The notes: generated by a model not told the origin, from the letters alone. Positions 45,422 through 54,757 are shown, numbered from the stretch's first letter. The stretch: DNA of 64,000 bases from Clostridia bacterium (GCA_017548045.1 JAFYNR010000033.1:62001-126000), one strand, 5' to 3'. Made by a program: numbers and translations.

Positions 45422-47506
45422 ATGACAAAAGAACAGGCAAGAGCAAAAGCGAAAGCCCTTGTTGCTCAGATGACGGCAGAAGAAAAGATGTCCCAGCTTC
45501 TTTACAATTCACCCGCAATCGAAAGACTGGGAATTCAGGAATATAACTGGTGGAATGAGGGAGCACACGGCGTTGCCCGTGCAGGTACCGCAACCGTTTT
45601 CCCCCATACAATTGCTATGGCGGCAACCTTTGACCCCGAAATGGTTAACAAAATTGCCGATGTCATCTCAACTGAAGGCAGAGCAAAATACAACAAGCAC
45701 GTTAAATTCGGCGACTACGATATTTTCAAGGGTCTCACCTTCTGGGCACCCAATATCAATATTTTCCGCGACCCCCGTTGGGGCAGAGGTCAGGAAACCT
45801 TCGGCGAATGTCCTTACCTGACAGCCACTCTCGGCAGTGCATTCATCAAGGGTATCCAGGGTGACGGTGAATTCCTCAAGGCATCTGCCTGCTCAAAGCA
45901 CTATGCGGTGCATTCGGGTCCCGAGGCAGACCGCCACGGCTTTGATGCAATCGCAAACCCACACGACCTTTTCGAAACCTACCTTCCCGCATTTGAAAAG
46001 ACGGTAAAGGCAGGGGTTACGGGCGTTATGGGCGCATACAACCGCACCAACGGTGAACCCTGCTGCGCTCATTCATACCTTCTCGGCGAAATTCTCCGCA
46101 AGCAGTGGGAATTTGACGGCTACGTTGTTTCCGACTGCGGCGCTATCAAGGATATTTACAGCGACCACCACTTTGTTGAAACAAAGGCAGAGGCAGCAGC
46201 TGTTGCACTTAAAAATACCTGCGACCTTAACTGCGGCGAAACCTATTCCGCACTTATTGACGCATATGAGCAGGACCTTATTACAGAGGAAGATATCACC
46301 GTTGCCGCTGAAAGAATCTATACAATCCGTGCTCTTCTGGGCGAATTCGAGGACGTAAGACCCTATTCGGATATCGGCTTTGACAAGCTTGACTGCAAGG
46401 AGCACAAAGAGCTTAACCTCAAGGCTGCCGAGCAGTGCCTTGTTATGCTTAAAAACGACGGCTTCCTGCCTCTCAGCAAAGACTATGCAGGCAGGATTGC
46501 AGTTGTAGGCCCCAACTCGCTTTCGGTAACCGCACTTGAAGGAAACTACAACGGCTATGCATCAGAAAACCTTACCGTTGCCGACGGTATCCGCAGAGTA
46601 TTCACCGATGCTCACATTATGGTTGAAAAAGGTTCAAACTACTGCGATGAATTCACAAATCACTGGTCGGGCTTCCAGAATATGATAAGCGACGGTGTTG
46701 CCGCCGCATCCGAAGCTGATATCACGGTGCTTGCACTGGGTCTTGACCAGTCAGTTGAGGGCGAAGATACAGGCTTTGACAATGATTATACCGCTTGCGG
46801 TGACAAAAAGTCACTTTATCTGCCCAAAACACAGCAGAAGCTTGCTGAAATGGTTTGCGACGTATGCGATAACGTTATTGTTGTGCTTATGTGCGGCAGT
46901 TCAATCGACCTTGGCGATAAGGTGAGAAATCACGCAAAGGCTATTTTCCACGCCTGGTATCCCGGTGCAATGGGCGGTCTTGCAGTTGCAAGGGCTGTTG
47001 CAGGTGAGGTTTCACCCTGCGGCAGACTTCCCGTTACAATTTACAGAGGCGACCACGACCTGCCTTCGTTCCTTGATTACTCAATGGCAGGCAAAACTTA
47101 CAGATATATTGAAGGCGATGCACTCTATCCCTTCGGCTACGGTCTTTCATACACAGGCTTTGCTTACGAAAACGCTGCATTTGACGGCAAAACCCTTACC
47201 GTTGATATTGCAAACACAGGCAAGATGAAGGGCACTGAAAAGGCTCAGGTTTATGCTTCGTTTACCGACAGCCGTACCGTTACTCCCCACTTCCAGCTTT
47301 GCGGTATCAAGGCGGTTGAGCTTGACTGCGGTGAAAAGGCAACCGTCAGCTTTGATATTGATAGCTACTGGATTAAGGCGGTTACCGACGACGGCAGCAG
47401 AGTTGACCCCGACGGCAAAATCTGCCTCTATGTTGGCGGCCATCAGCCCGACAGCGTAAGCAACGCACTTCTCGGCTATGAATGTATCAAAATTGATATC
47501 AAATAA
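45422..47506 (+). CDS. GH3 glycosidase, beta-xylosidase-type
   Basis: This 694-residue enzyme has no signal peptide, so it is cytoplasmic. The N-terminal barrel shows YNWWNEGAHGVARAG near residue 40, FWAPNINIFRDPRWGRGQET near 103 and the nucleophilic Asp in YVVSDCGAIKDI near 236. The GH3 C-terminal alpha/beta sandwich follows, with PFGYGLSYT and a fibronectin-like end. YNWWNEGxHG is typical of the xylan 1,4-beta-xylosidase branch, but glucosidase activity is possible. GGAGG precedes ATG 45422. GH31 follows after 12 bases, so the pair is an operon for intracellular oligosaccharides. Confidence 0.88.
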   Translation: MTKEQARAKAKALVAQMTAEEKMSQLLYNSPAIERLGIQEYNWWNEGAHGVARAGTATVFPHTIAMAATFDPEMVNKIADVISTEGRAKYNKHVKFGDYDIFKGLTFWAPNINIFRDPRWGRGQETFGECPYLTATLGSAFIKGIQGDGEFLKASACSKHYAVHSGPEADRHGFDAIANPHDLFETYLPAFEKTVKAGVTGVMGAYNRTNGEPCCAHSYLLGEILRKQWEFDGYVVSDCGAIKDIYSDHHFVETKAEAAAVALKNTCDLNCGETYSALIDAYEQDLITEEDITVAAERIYTIRALLGEFEDVRPYSDIGFDKLDCKEHKELNLKAAEQCLVMLKNDGFLPLSKDYAGRIAVVGPNSLSVTALEGNYNGYASENLTVADGIRRVFTDAHIMVEKGSNYCDEFTNHWSGFQNMISDGVAAASEADITVLALGLDQSVEGEDTGFDNDYTACGDKKSLYLPKTQQKLAEMVCDVCDNVIVVLMCGSSIDLGDKVRNHAKAIFHAWYPGAMGGLAVARAVAGEVSPCGRLPVTIYRGDHDLPSFLDYSMAGKTYRYIEGDALYPFGYGLSYTGFAYENAAFDGKTLTVDIANTGKMKGTEKAQVYASFTDSRTVTPHFQLCGIKAVELDCGEKATVSFDIDSYWIKAVTDDGSRVDPDGKICLYVGGHQPDSVSNALLGYECIKIDIK

Positions 47507-47524
47507 ATCAATGAGGTTATGATT

Positions 47525-49906
47525 ATGGATACCTTTGCAAAAAGATTCAGTATCGATTGTTCCCCCGTTGCACCCGAAAAAAACGTAATCATCAAAAAGA
47601 ATGTCCGTTTTACGGTCATAACTCCCTGCCTTCTGCGTGTTGAAGCGCAGAGGGAGGGTAAATTCTGCGACGAACCTACCCAGAGTGTATGGTTCAGAGA
47701 TTTCTGCGAATGTGATTTTCAGGTCAGCGAGTCAAAAAATATTATTGAAATCAAAACAGAAAAGGCAGCCTTTGTTTATTCTCTCAAAGCAGGCAAAATG
47801 CTGAATATCAGGCTTGCCGACGGCAGAAACGTCAGAAATTTCAAGGCAGGCAACCTTAAAGGCACAAGCCGTACTCTTGACATCACCGCCATTGACAGAG
47901 TAGGCAACGGTGTTTGTTCCAGAAACGGTGTTGCAATTCTTGATGACAGCGACACACTTGCGATCAAGGCGGACGGTGCGATTCTCCCCCGTGACAACGC
48001 AGAAAAGGACGTCTATTATTTTGCTTACGGCAACGATTATATCGGCGCAACAACGGATTTATATAACCTTACGGGCAAGGTGCCTCTTATTCCCCGTTAC
48101 GCTCTTTCAAACTGGTGGAGCAGATACAAGGATTACTCTCAGGAAGAATATCTGAGCCTTATGGACAGATTCAAGGCGGAGGAAATCCCCATCACCGTTG
48201 CAACGGTTGATATGGACTGGCACTGGGTTAAAATCAAGGAAAATTTCGGTAAGGACAGCCATAAGGTTTCAAAGCACCTTAATTTTATGGAATACGTCTA
48301 TGACATCTGGTCAACGGGCTGGACGGGTTACAGCTTCAACACCGACCTTTTCCCCGACCCCGACGGTTTTCTGAAAAAGCTGAAAGAGGATAACTATAAA
48401 ATCACCTTTAATATACATCCCTCAATGGGTGTGCGCTGGTTTGAGGACCAATATGAGGAAATGTGCGAGGCAATGGGTCAGGACCCCAAAACAAAAGAGC
48501 CCGTCAAATTCGACATTACCGATAAAAAGTTTACCGAAAAATATTTTGATATTCTTCATCATCCTTTTGAAGAAAAAGGTGTTGATTTCTGGTGGATTGA
48601 CTGGCAGCAGGGTAAAAATACCGCTGTCAAGGGTCTTGACCCTCTGTGGGCGCTGAATCATTACCATTTTCTTGATAACGCAAAGGATAACCACAGACCT
48701 CTCATTCTTTCACGCTTCTGCGGTGCAGGAAGCCAGAGATATCCTCTGGGCTTCAGCGGTGACACAACCCAGACCTGGAAAAGCCTTGACTACCAGCCCG
48801 GATTCACCGCAACCGCATCCAACGTTGCCTACCCCTGGTGGAGCCACGATATCGGCGGTCACTGTATGGGCATCAAGAATGATGAGCTTTATCTTCGCTG
48901 GGTGCAGCTTGGCGTTTACAGCCCCGTAATGCGTCTGCACTCCACAAACAACGAATTTATGGGCAAGGAGCCCTGGAATTACAGCGCTTCTGTCGGCAGA
49001 ATCGCAACGGAAGCTCTCCGCTTCAGACACAGACTTCTGCCCTATATCTACACAATGAATTACCGTACCCATACCGAGTGCAGGGCAATCTGCGAGCCTA
49101 TGTATTACGCATACCCCGAGGATGAGAATGCATATAACTGCAAGAATGAATTCTTCTTCGGTACGGAGCTTATTGTTGCACCCATAACCCGACCCACATC
49201 ACCCAAAACCCGTATGGCGTCGGTTAACGTTTGGCTTCCCGAGGGCAGATATACAGATATTTTCACAGGCAGGATTTACAGCGGCAACAAGTTTGTTGAG
49301 ATGTACCGTGACCTTGAAACGATTCCCGTGCTTGCAAAGGAAGGCACAATTCTTCCCCTTGCAGTCAACGACAGAACAAACGACAGCTCAAACCCCGAAA
49401 GCCTTGAACTGCTTGTATACAGAGGCAATAACACCTTCACTCTTTATGAGGATGACGGCGAAACCCTTTCATACAAAGACGGCGAATATCTGAAAACGGC
49501 ATTCACCGTTGCGGAAAAGGGCAATGCCGTAAGCTTCAGAATTGAAAAGGCAGAGGGCACAGCGGCTGTTGTGCCACAGACAAGAACCTACACCGTAAGC
49601 TTTAAGGATATTGTAAGCGGCGACGTTACCGTTAACGGCGAAAAGGCTGAGGCGAAAACCGTAAACGGTACTCTTTCCGTAACAGTTACCGCAGGTTCGG
49701 AAGACACAACGGAAATCACCGTTGAAAACTGTGAATACCTTAAAAATACGGACAGAAGACAGGCTCTTATCCATACCGTTGCCAAGTTCCAGACTCTTAA
49801 CGATACGAAGAATAAGTTTAACAAAATGCTTAAAACGGGTAAAATCCCCGCAGGCATTTCAAAGGAATTTGCAGGCCCCATCAAAGAAATTTTCGCACTT
49901 GATTAA
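47525..49906 (+). CDS. GH31 alpha-glucosidase/alpha-xylosidase
   Basis: This ~793-residue cytoplasmic retaining glycosidase has ATVDMDWHWVK near residue 237, the nucleophile region GVDFWWIDWQQG near 365 and the acid/base region GFSGDTTQTWKSL near 420. N- and C-terminal beta domains flank the barrel. GH31 enzymes cut alpha-glucosides or alpha-xylosides. Pairing with a GH3 suggests hemicellulose fragments such as xyloglucan. ATG 47525 is better spaced (9 bases) from GAGG than ATG 47519. Confidence 0.88.
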   Translation: MDTFAKRFSIDCSPVAPEKNVIIKKNVRFTVITPCLLRVEAQREGKFCDEPTQSVWFRDFCECDFQVSESKNIIEIKTEKAAFVYSLKAGKMLNIRLADGRNVRNFKAGNLKGTSRTLDITAIDRVGNGVCSRNGVAILDDSDTLAIKADGAILPRDNAEKDVYYFAYGNDYIGATTDLYNLTGKVPLIPRYALSNWWSRYKDYSQEEYLSLMDRFKAEEIPITVATVDMDWHWVKIKENFGKDSHKVSKHLNFMEYVYDIWSTGWTGYSFNTDLFPDPDGFLKKLKEDNYKITFNIHPSMGVRWFEDQYEEMCEAMGQDPKTKEPVKFDITDKKFTEKYFDILHHPFEEKGVDFWWIDWQQGKNTAVKGLDPLWALNHYHFLDNAKDNHRPLILSRFCGAGSQRYPLGFSGDTTQTWKSLDYQPGFTATASNVAYPWWSHDIGGHCMGIKNDELYLRWVQLGVYSPVMRLHSTNNEFMGKEPWNYSASVGRIATEALRFRHRLLPYIYTMNYRTHTECRAICEPMYYAYPEDENAYNCKNEFFFGTELIVAPITRPTSPKTRMASVNVWLPEGRYTDIFTGRIYSGNKFVEMYRDLETIPVLAKEGTILPLAVNDRTNDSSNPESLELLVYRGNNTFTLYEDDGETLSYKDGEYLKTAFTVAEKGNAVSFRIEKAEGTAAVVPQTRTYTVSFKDIVSGDVTVNGEKAEAKTVNGTLSVTVTAGSEDTTEITVENCEYLKNTDRRQALIHTVAKFQTLNDTKNKFNKMLKTGKIPAGISKEFAGPIKEIFALD

Positions 49907-49911
49907 AATTT

Positions 49912-49937
49912 AAGGAGCAACCTCACGGTTGCTCCTT
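49912..49937. terminator. Bidirectional terminator
   Basis: An 11-bp stem AAGGAGCAACC/GGTTGCTCCTT with TCAC loop, then GTTTTTCTTTTT. It includes the stop region of the convergent gene. Confidence 0.8.
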
Positions 49938-50687
49938 GTTTTTCTTTTTCTCCGCCTTTTTTGCGGCTTTTTCTTCTTTTTTCAGTCTTGCTTTTTCATC
50001 TGCAATATCCTCGGCTTTTTTGCTTTTTACGGCATATTTTATGACCCAGACAACCAGTGCAACGGGCAGTAAAATTGCCGCAACAAGGGCGATTTTATCC
50101 ATGGGCACGTAATCGTAAAGACCGTCACCCAGAATGGTGAAAAGGATTACTCTGGGAAGAATTCCGCCGAGCGAAATAAGAAAATATGGGAGAAACTTCA
50201 TTTTTACCGCGCCGAGAAAAAGGCTTACAAGGTCAATAGGAAAAACAGGGACAGCCCTTATAACAAATATGGCTGAAAGCTTACCCTTGCCCTGAAGCTC
50301 AATAATTTTATCGCCGTATTTCACCTTTTTCAGCTTATTTATAACGTAATTTCCGCCCATAATCCGCCCGAAAAGGTAAGAAACCGCAACCTCAATCATA
50401 ATGCCCACAGCGTTTATGAGAATTGCCCAGTGTGCGGGAAACGCCATACCCACGGCAATATAAATCAGCGATGCGGGTATAACAAAAACCATTGCTTTAA
50501 GCAGATAAATTCCCCATATTGCCAGAACCGCCGCTATAACGCTTGAGCTTGCTTCTACAAGACCTCTGACGTCAATGGTTTTGAAATCCTCATATTTCCA
50601 TATAATCAGGGCAATAATAAAAACCGAAACTATTATTCTTGCCGCAAGCCCCATTGCGTGGGAGCCTCTCTGAAATTTTTCTTTCAT
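49923..50687 (-). CDS. TVP38/TMEM64-family membrane protein
   Basis: This 254-residue protein has about six helices and the VTT (SNARE-associated) core: YLFGRIMGGNYVINK near residue 105, RAVPVFPIDLVSLFLGAVKM near 143 and GGILPRVILFTILGDG. A Lys/Glu/Ala-rich cytoplasmic tail (~35 residues) ends the protein. Family members are thought to scramble or transport lipids. It is divergent from the radical SAM gene. Confidence 0.82.
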   Translation of the reverse strand: MKEKFQRGSHAMGLAARIIVSVFIIALIIWKYEDFKTIDVRGLVEASSSVIAAVLAIWGIYLLKAMVFVIPASLIYIAVGMAFPAHWAILINAVGIMIEVAVSYLFGRIMGGNYVINKLKKVKYGDKIIELQGKGKLSAIFVIRAVPVFPIDLVSLFLGAVKMKFLPYFLISLGGILPRVILFTILGDGLYDYVPMDKIALVAAILLPVALVVWVIKYAVKSKKAEDIADEKARLKKEEKAAKKAEKKKNKEQP

Positions 50688-50778
50688 TTGCTTCCTCCGG
50701 GTGTACTGTATATAATGTATAATACTCCAAATTCGGCCTCAATGCAAGAAATTTAACATTTTTAATCAAAATTTATAG

Positions 50779-50807
50779 TAGACATAAGTTTAAACCTGTG
50801 GTATATT
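50779..50807 (+). promoter_or_regulatory. Promoter for radical SAM gene
   Basis: TAGACA (50779-50784), a 17-base spacer and TATATT (50802-50807). Confidence 0.5.
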
Positions 50808-50848
50808 AAGATGTATGCCAAATTCTTTGAAAAGGAGGGAATATGCCG

Positions 50849-52270
50849 ATGATGACAATGAAGGAAAAAATTGAACGTGCTTCCGCTTCCGTTGCATTTG
50901 ACGGAATCTATAAGTACATCAAAAAAAATCCCGAAGAAAATCTTATAAAGCTTGTTGACCTTGCGCAGAAGCTTATGGGCGGCGCATTCCCCGAAAAGAA
51001 TTTTGATGCATTCCGTTCCGCAGTGCAGGATAAAGAAAACATGTGGCGCACCTTTGCGCTGAACATTATCAACGGCTGCGATAAAAACGTTGTTAAAAAT
51101 ATGCTTCTCGCACTGGGTCTGGGTGCAGGCGTAAACGGCACAAAGGCCGTCCGTGCAAACAGAGAAAAATACAAATGCAACATTCCCTTTCAGGTGCTTT
51201 TTGACCCCACAAGTGCCTGCAACCTTAACTGTAAGGGCTGCTGGTCTGCCGAATACGGTCATAAATCCAATCTGACTCTCGATGAAATGCGTTCAATCAT
51301 AAATCAGTGCACCGAGCTGGGAACTCATTTCTATATGCTTACAGGCGGCGAGCCTCTTATCCGCAAAAAGGATATTATTACCCTCTGCCGCGAAAATCCC
51401 GACTGCGCATTCCTTGCATACACAAACGCTACCCTTATTGATCAGGAGCTTTGCGACGAAATGAAAAAGGTGGGTAACCTTGCCCTTGCCCTGAGTATTG
51501 AAGGCACCGAAGAAAGCAACGATGCAAGACGCGGCGGCGGTGCATACAAAACAACCATAAAAGCTATGGATCTGCTTCGCGAAAACGGCTTGCTTTTCGG
51601 CATTTCCGTTTGCTACACAAGCGCAAATATTCCTGCCGTTACAAGTGATGAATTCCTTGACCTTATGGTTGAAAAGGGTGTGCGTTTCGGTCTTTATTTC
51701 AACTATATGCCTGTGGGCAAGGATGCGGTTCCCCAGCTTATTCCCACACCCGAACAGCGTGTTCACATGTATAATTGGCTCCGCAAGGTAAGAAACAGCA
51801 AAACGGGTAAGCCTATGTTTGTGCTTGACTTCCAGAATGATGCGGAATATGTCGGCGGCTGTATTGCAGGCGGCAGAAACTATTTCCACATCAACTCCGA
51901 AGGCGATATGGAGCCCTGCGTTTTCATCCATTATTCGGATTCAAACATCAGAGAAAAAACTATTCTTGAAGGACTTCAAAGCCCTCTTTTCAAGGCTTAT
52001 TATCACAATCAGCCCTTCAACGATAACCATTTGAGACCCTGCCCCATGCTTGAAAACCCCGATTGCCTTCGCAAAATGGTGGCTCAGACCGGCGCAAAAT
52101 CAACCGACCTTATTGAGCCCGAATCTGCCGAGCAGCTTTGCTCAAAGTGTGACAGATTTGCGGCGGCATGGAAGCCCGTTGCAGACGAGCTCTGGGCATC
52201 CACTAAGCACCCGAATCCCAAAACCCAGTATTATCGCGATACGCCCGAGGGCAAGGCAGAGAATAAATAA
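50849..52270 (+). CDS. Radical SAM protein with C-terminal cysteine cluster
   Basis: This ~473-residue enzyme carries the CxxxCxxC motif SACNLNCKGCW near residue 126, which binds the SAM [4Fe-4S] cluster, and the TGGEPLIRKKD motif near 166. The C-terminal region holds further cysteines (GGCIAGG, EPCVFIH, CPMLENPDC, CSKCD), consistent with a SPASM-like auxiliary cluster domain. The reaction is unknown. No peptide precursor gene is visible nearby. Several ATGs follow the AAGGAGGG. 50849 has the best spacing and 50843 is too close. Confidence 0.82.
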   Translation: MMTMKEKIERASASVAFDGIYKYIKKNPEENLIKLVDLAQKLMGGAFPEKNFDAFRSAVQDKENMWRTFALNIINGCDKNVVKNMLLALGLGAGVNGTKAVRANREKYKCNIPFQVLFDPTSACNLNCKGCWSAEYGHKSNLTLDEMRSIINQCTELGTHFYMLTGGEPLIRKKDIITLCRENPDCAFLAYTNATLIDQELCDEMKKVGNLALALSIEGTEESNDARRGGGAYKTTIKAMDLLRENGLLFGISVCYTSANIPAVTSDEFLDLMVEKGVRFGLYFNYMPVGKDAVPQLIPTPEQRVHMYNWLRKVRNSKTGKPMFVLDFQNDAEYVGGCIAGGRNYFHINSEGDMEPCVFIHYSDSNIREKTILEGLQSPLFKAYYHNQPFNDNHLRPCPMLENPDCLRKMVAQTGAKSTDLIEPESAEQLCSKCDRFAAAWKPVADELWASTKHPNPKTQYYRDTPEGKAENK

Positions 52271-52273
52271 GGC

Positions 52274-52302
52274 TTGACAGCCCTGTTAAAAAAGTATATA
52301 AT
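52274..52302 (+). promoter_or_regulatory. Promoter for TPP riboswitch-thiT
   Basis: A perfect TTGACA (52274-52279) and TATAAT (52297-52302) with a 17-base spacer, right after the radical SAM stop. Confidence 0.85.
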
Positions 52303-52308
52303 TCAGAC

Positions 52309-52430
52309 GACAAAAGGGGTGCTGCTTCGGCGGCTGAGATTATACCCTCAAACCTGATCCCGGTAATGCGGGCGTAGGAAAACAGCCTCAGTGCATTTTA
52401 CGCCCGATGCAATATGCGTCGGGCTGTTTT
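52309..52430 (+). promoter_or_regulatory. TPP riboswitch with transcription terminator
   Basis: The THI-box core is unmistakable: AGGGGTGCT, GGCTGAGATTATACCCTC, AACCTGATC and GGTAATGCGGGCGTAGGAA. The expression platform is a 9-bp hairpin GCCCGATGC/GCGTCGGGC (52402-52424) followed by TGTTTTTT. Thiamine pyrophosphate binding should end transcription before thiT. Confidence 0.95.
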
Positions 52431-52465
52431 TTATGCACACCCTTTCAAAAGAAAGGAGAAAACTT

Positions 52466-53041
52466 ATGTCAAAAGCCAACAAAAATCACATTCTTGCAGA
52501 AAGTGCTATGATGGTTGCGCTTTCAATCGCCGTATTCATTGTATCGGATTTCATCCCCTGGCCCTATGCCTACGGCGGCGGATTCAGTATGTTCGGTCAG
52601 GTGCCGATTATACTTGTTTCTTACCGTCACGGCATAAAAAACGGTCTTCCTGCCGCACTGGCACTGGCAATATTTGAAATGATTATGGGCTACAAGAATT
52701 TTGCCTACGTTTCGGGCATTGCGGCATATCTCATTGTTGCCCTTGCGGATTATATTATTGCATTCGGCTGTCTTGGTCTTGGCGGAATGTTCAGAGATAA
52801 GCTGAAAAATCAAACCGCGGAGCTTGCTCTCGGCGGTACGGTGGTATGCATCATCAGATTTCTGTGCCATTTCATAAGCGGTGTTACAATCTGGTCGGGC
52901 TACTGCCCCGAAGATATGGCAATCGGAATTTATTCTTTCGTTTACAACGGTTCATATATGGTAATCGAGCTTGTTCTGACCGTTGTGGGTCTTGTTGCCG
53001 TGGGAAAAATCTTTAATTTGAAAAAGAAAAATATTATTTAA
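52466..53041 (+). CDS. thiT: ECF thiamine transporter S component
   Basis: This 191-residue protein has six hydrophobic helices and is the thiamine-binding subunit of an energy-coupling-factor transporter. GGGFSMFGQVPIILVSYRHG (near residue 44) and HFISGVTIWSGY (near 137) match ThiT. The energising EcfAT subunits are encoded elsewhere. AAAGGAG precedes ATG 52466. The TPP riboswitch directly upstream supports the substrate call. Confidence 0.93.
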   Translation: MSKANKNHILAESAMMVALSIAVFIVSDFIPWPYAYGGGFSMFGQVPIILVSYRHGIKNGLPAALALAIFEMIMGYKNFAYVSGIAAYLIVALADYIIAFGCLGLGGMFRDKLKNQTAELALGGTVVCIIRFLCHFISGVTIWSGYCPEDMAIGIYSFVYNGSYMVIELVLTVVGLVAVGKIFNLKKKNII

Positions 53042-53059
53042 AAATTTTTGAAAAAACTC

Positions 53060-53088
53060 TTGACAAATGTCGACAAGTGGTATATAAT
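53060..53088 (+). promoter_or_regulatory. Strong promoter for 5S rRNA
   Basis: A perfect TTGACA (53060-53065), a 17-base spacer and TATAAT (53083-53088), about 35 bases before the 5S gene. Confidence 0.85.
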
Positions 53089-53100
53089 CATCAAGCATTC

Positions 53101-53122
53101 AAAAAACGCCGTTGCGTTTTTT
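53101..53122 (+). other. Hairpin with T6 in the 5S leader
   Basis: AAAAAACGC-CGTT-GCGTTTTTT lies just downstream of the promoter and ends one base before the 5S sequence. It looks like a terminator but could instead be a processing signal for 5S maturation. Confidence 0.55.
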
Positions 53123-53123
53123 A

Positions 53124-53240
<117 letters not shown>

Positions 53241-53250
53241 CTTTTAATTT

Positions 53251-53279
53251 AGCCGTCCAACAGGGCGGCTATTTTTTTT
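53251..53279 (+). terminator. 5S rRNA terminator
   Basis: An 8-bp stem AGCCGTCC/GGGCGGCT with one G-T pair, AACA loop, then ATTTTTTTT. Confidence 0.85.
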
Positions 53280-53324
53280 GAATTCCGTGATATAATTATG
53301 ATATAACGTTGTCGGAGGGATACT

Positions 53325-53888
53325 ATGGACCTTTTTGAAAAAACAACCGAAAAAATCTATGTGTTTGAAGGTAAAATCATAAACGTGCGCCGTGACAAGG
53401 CGGCTCTCCCCACAGGAAAGCCCTGCATACGTGAGGTTGTTGAGCATAACGGCGGTGTATGCGTTGCCGCACTGACGGATAATAACGAGCTTCTTTTTGT
53501 CCGCCAGTTCAGATATCCCTATATGGAGGTTGTGCTTGAGCTTCCCGCAGGTAAGCTTGAAAAGGGTGAGGATCCTTTCGAAGCAGGCAAGCGTGAGCTT
53601 GCTGAAGAAACAGGCTTTGCTGCGGAAAAATATGCCGATCTAGGCAAATTTTACCCCACCCCCGGCTATGTGAACGAAATTATTCACCTTTACGCAGGCT
53701 GGCAGCTCAAGGATGTGGGCATTCACCTTGATGAAGATGAATTCCTCGAGGTTGAAAGAATCCCTCTGAATAAGGCTGTGGATATGGTTATGAATAACGA
53801 AATCCGTGACGGAAAAACCCAGACACTCATTATGCGTGTTGCGGAAATGCAGCGCAGAGGAATAATAGGAGGTGGCTGTAATGAATAA
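53325..53888 (+). CDS. nudF: NUDIX hydrolase, ADP-ribose pyrophosphatase type
   Basis: This 187-residue protein has a complete Nudix box in residues ~75-98 (GKLEKGEDPFEAGKRELAEE then TGF), and a Pro/Gly-rich LGKFYPTPGYVNE loop afterwards. The latter is typical of ADP-ribose pyrophosphatases. It would hydrolyse ADP-ribose to AMP and ribose-5-phosphate. The gene overlaps maf by 8 bases. Confidence 0.88.
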   Translation: MDLFEKTTEKIYVFEGKIINVRRDKAALPTGKPCIREVVEHNGGVCVAALTDNNELLFVRQFRYPYMEVVLELPAGKLEKGEDPFEAGKRELAEETGFAAEKYADLGKFYPTPGYVNEIIHLYAGWQLKDVGIHLDEDEFLEVERIPLNKAVDMVMNNEIRDGKTQTLIMRVAEMQRRGIIGGGCNE

Positions 53889-54438
53889 AATCATTCTTGC
53901 ATCCGCATCTCCTCGCCGTAAAGAGCTTCTTGAAACCGCAGGCGCGGAATTTGAAATAATTGTTGCAGACGTTGACGAAACAGTTCCCGAAGGCACAAAG
54001 CCCGAGGATGCGGCGGTTATGACCGCAGAAAAGAAGGCGCTTGCCGTTGCGGAAAATTACAAGGACAGCATTGTTATCGGTGCAGATACAATCGTTGTTG
54101 CAGACGGCAGAATTCTCGGAAAGCCTGCCGATAAGGCCGATGCCTGCCGTATGCTTTCTATGCTTTCGGGTGATGAGCATAAGGTTATAACAGGTGTATG
54201 CCTTGCCTGCGAAGATAAAAAAATCACCTTTGCCCAGGTGAGCAAGGTGAAATTCTACGACCTTACAGACGAAGAAATCAACGCCTACGTTGAAACAGGC
54301 GAGCCCATGGATAAGGCAGGCGCATACGGAATTCAGGGCAAGGGCTGTGTACTCGTTGAAAAAATCGAGGGCGATTATTTCAATATCGTAGGACTGCCCG
54401 TGGCAAGAGTGATGAAAGAACTGCGCGGATTTATGTGA
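53881..54438 (+). CDS. maf: Maf-family nucleotide pyrophosphatase
   Basis: This 185-residue protein starts MNKIILASASPRRKELLE, with the family SxSPRR motif. It has GADTIVVADGRILGKPAD near residue 65 and GAYGIQGKGCVLVEKIEGDY near 143. Maf proteins hydrolyse non-canonical or dTTP/UTP nucleotides. AGGAGG is 8 bases before ATG 53881. It is coupled with the NUDIX gene as a nucleotide-cleanup pair. Confidence 0.9.
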   Translation: MNKIILASASPRRKELLETAGAEFEIIVADVDETVPEGTKPEDAAVMTAEKKALAVAENYKDSIVIGADTIVVADGRILGKPADKADACRMLSMLSGDEHKVITGVCLACEDKKITFAQVSKVKFYDLTDEEINAYVETGEPMDKAGAYGIQGKGCVLVEKIEGDYFNIVGLPVARVMKELRGFM

Positions 54439-54445
54439 TATCAGG

Positions 54446-54474
54446 TTGACATTTTGCCTTAAATATCATAGAAT
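54446..54474 (+). promoter_or_regulatory. Promoter upstream of tRNA-Pro region
   Basis: TTGACA (54446-54451), a 17-base spacer and TAGAAT (54469-54474). Its predicted start falls at ~54481, on a partial copy of the tRNA-Pro 5' end and not on the tRNA gene itself. Confidence 0.75.
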
Positions 54475-54480
54475 ATATAT

Positions 54481-54673
54481 CAATCGGGGTGTGGTGACTC
54501 GGGCATTGCCGCCGCCTGTGGCGGATGAAGGCAATGACGGAGCAGGAAGAAACACAGAGCAATGCGAAGCGCTCCAAGCGAGCAGTGCGACAATGTTTCT
54601 GACCGATAGCGGTAGCGCAAAGCGGACTTTTATATCTTGCTTACTGCAGGAACGGTTCTTACAATTTAATAAT
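54481..54673. repeat. Structured insert flanked by a direct repeat of the tRNA-Pro 5' end
   Basis: CAATCGGGGTGTGGTG at 54481-54496 is repeated with two changes at 54674-54689 (CAATCCGGGTGTGGCG), where the latter opens the intact tRNA. Between them lies GC-rich DNA that folds strongly. One hairpin pairs CATTGCC and CCGCC (54504-54516) with GGCGG and GGCAATG (54520-54536). A longer one runs from GAAACA to TGTTTC (54549-54599). It looks like a small non-autonomous element or RNA gene inserted at the tRNA. Confidence 0.5.
54637..54665 (+). promoter_or_regulatory. Possible promoter directly before tRNA-Pro
   Basis: TTGCTT (54637-54642), a 17-base spacer and TACAAT (54660-54665), 13 bases before the tRNA. 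It lies within the insert. Confidence 0.5.
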
Positions 54674-54677
54674 CAAT

Positions 54678-54753
54678 CCGGGTGTGGCGCAGCTGGGAGC
54701 GCGGGTGGTTTGGGACCATCAGGCCGCAGGTTCGATCCCTGTCACTCGGACCA
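54678..54753 (+). tRNA. tRNA-Pro (anticodon TGG)
   Basis: The 76-base gene includes an encoded CCA. Acceptor CCGGGTG pairs with CACTCGG. The D stem is GCGC/GCGC. Anticodon stem GGTGG/CCATC encloses loop TTTGGGA with TGG at 34-36. The T arm is GCAGG-TTCGATC-CCTGT. It is the likely attachment site of the adjacent integrase. Confidence 0.95.
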
Positions 54754-54757
54754 TCAA

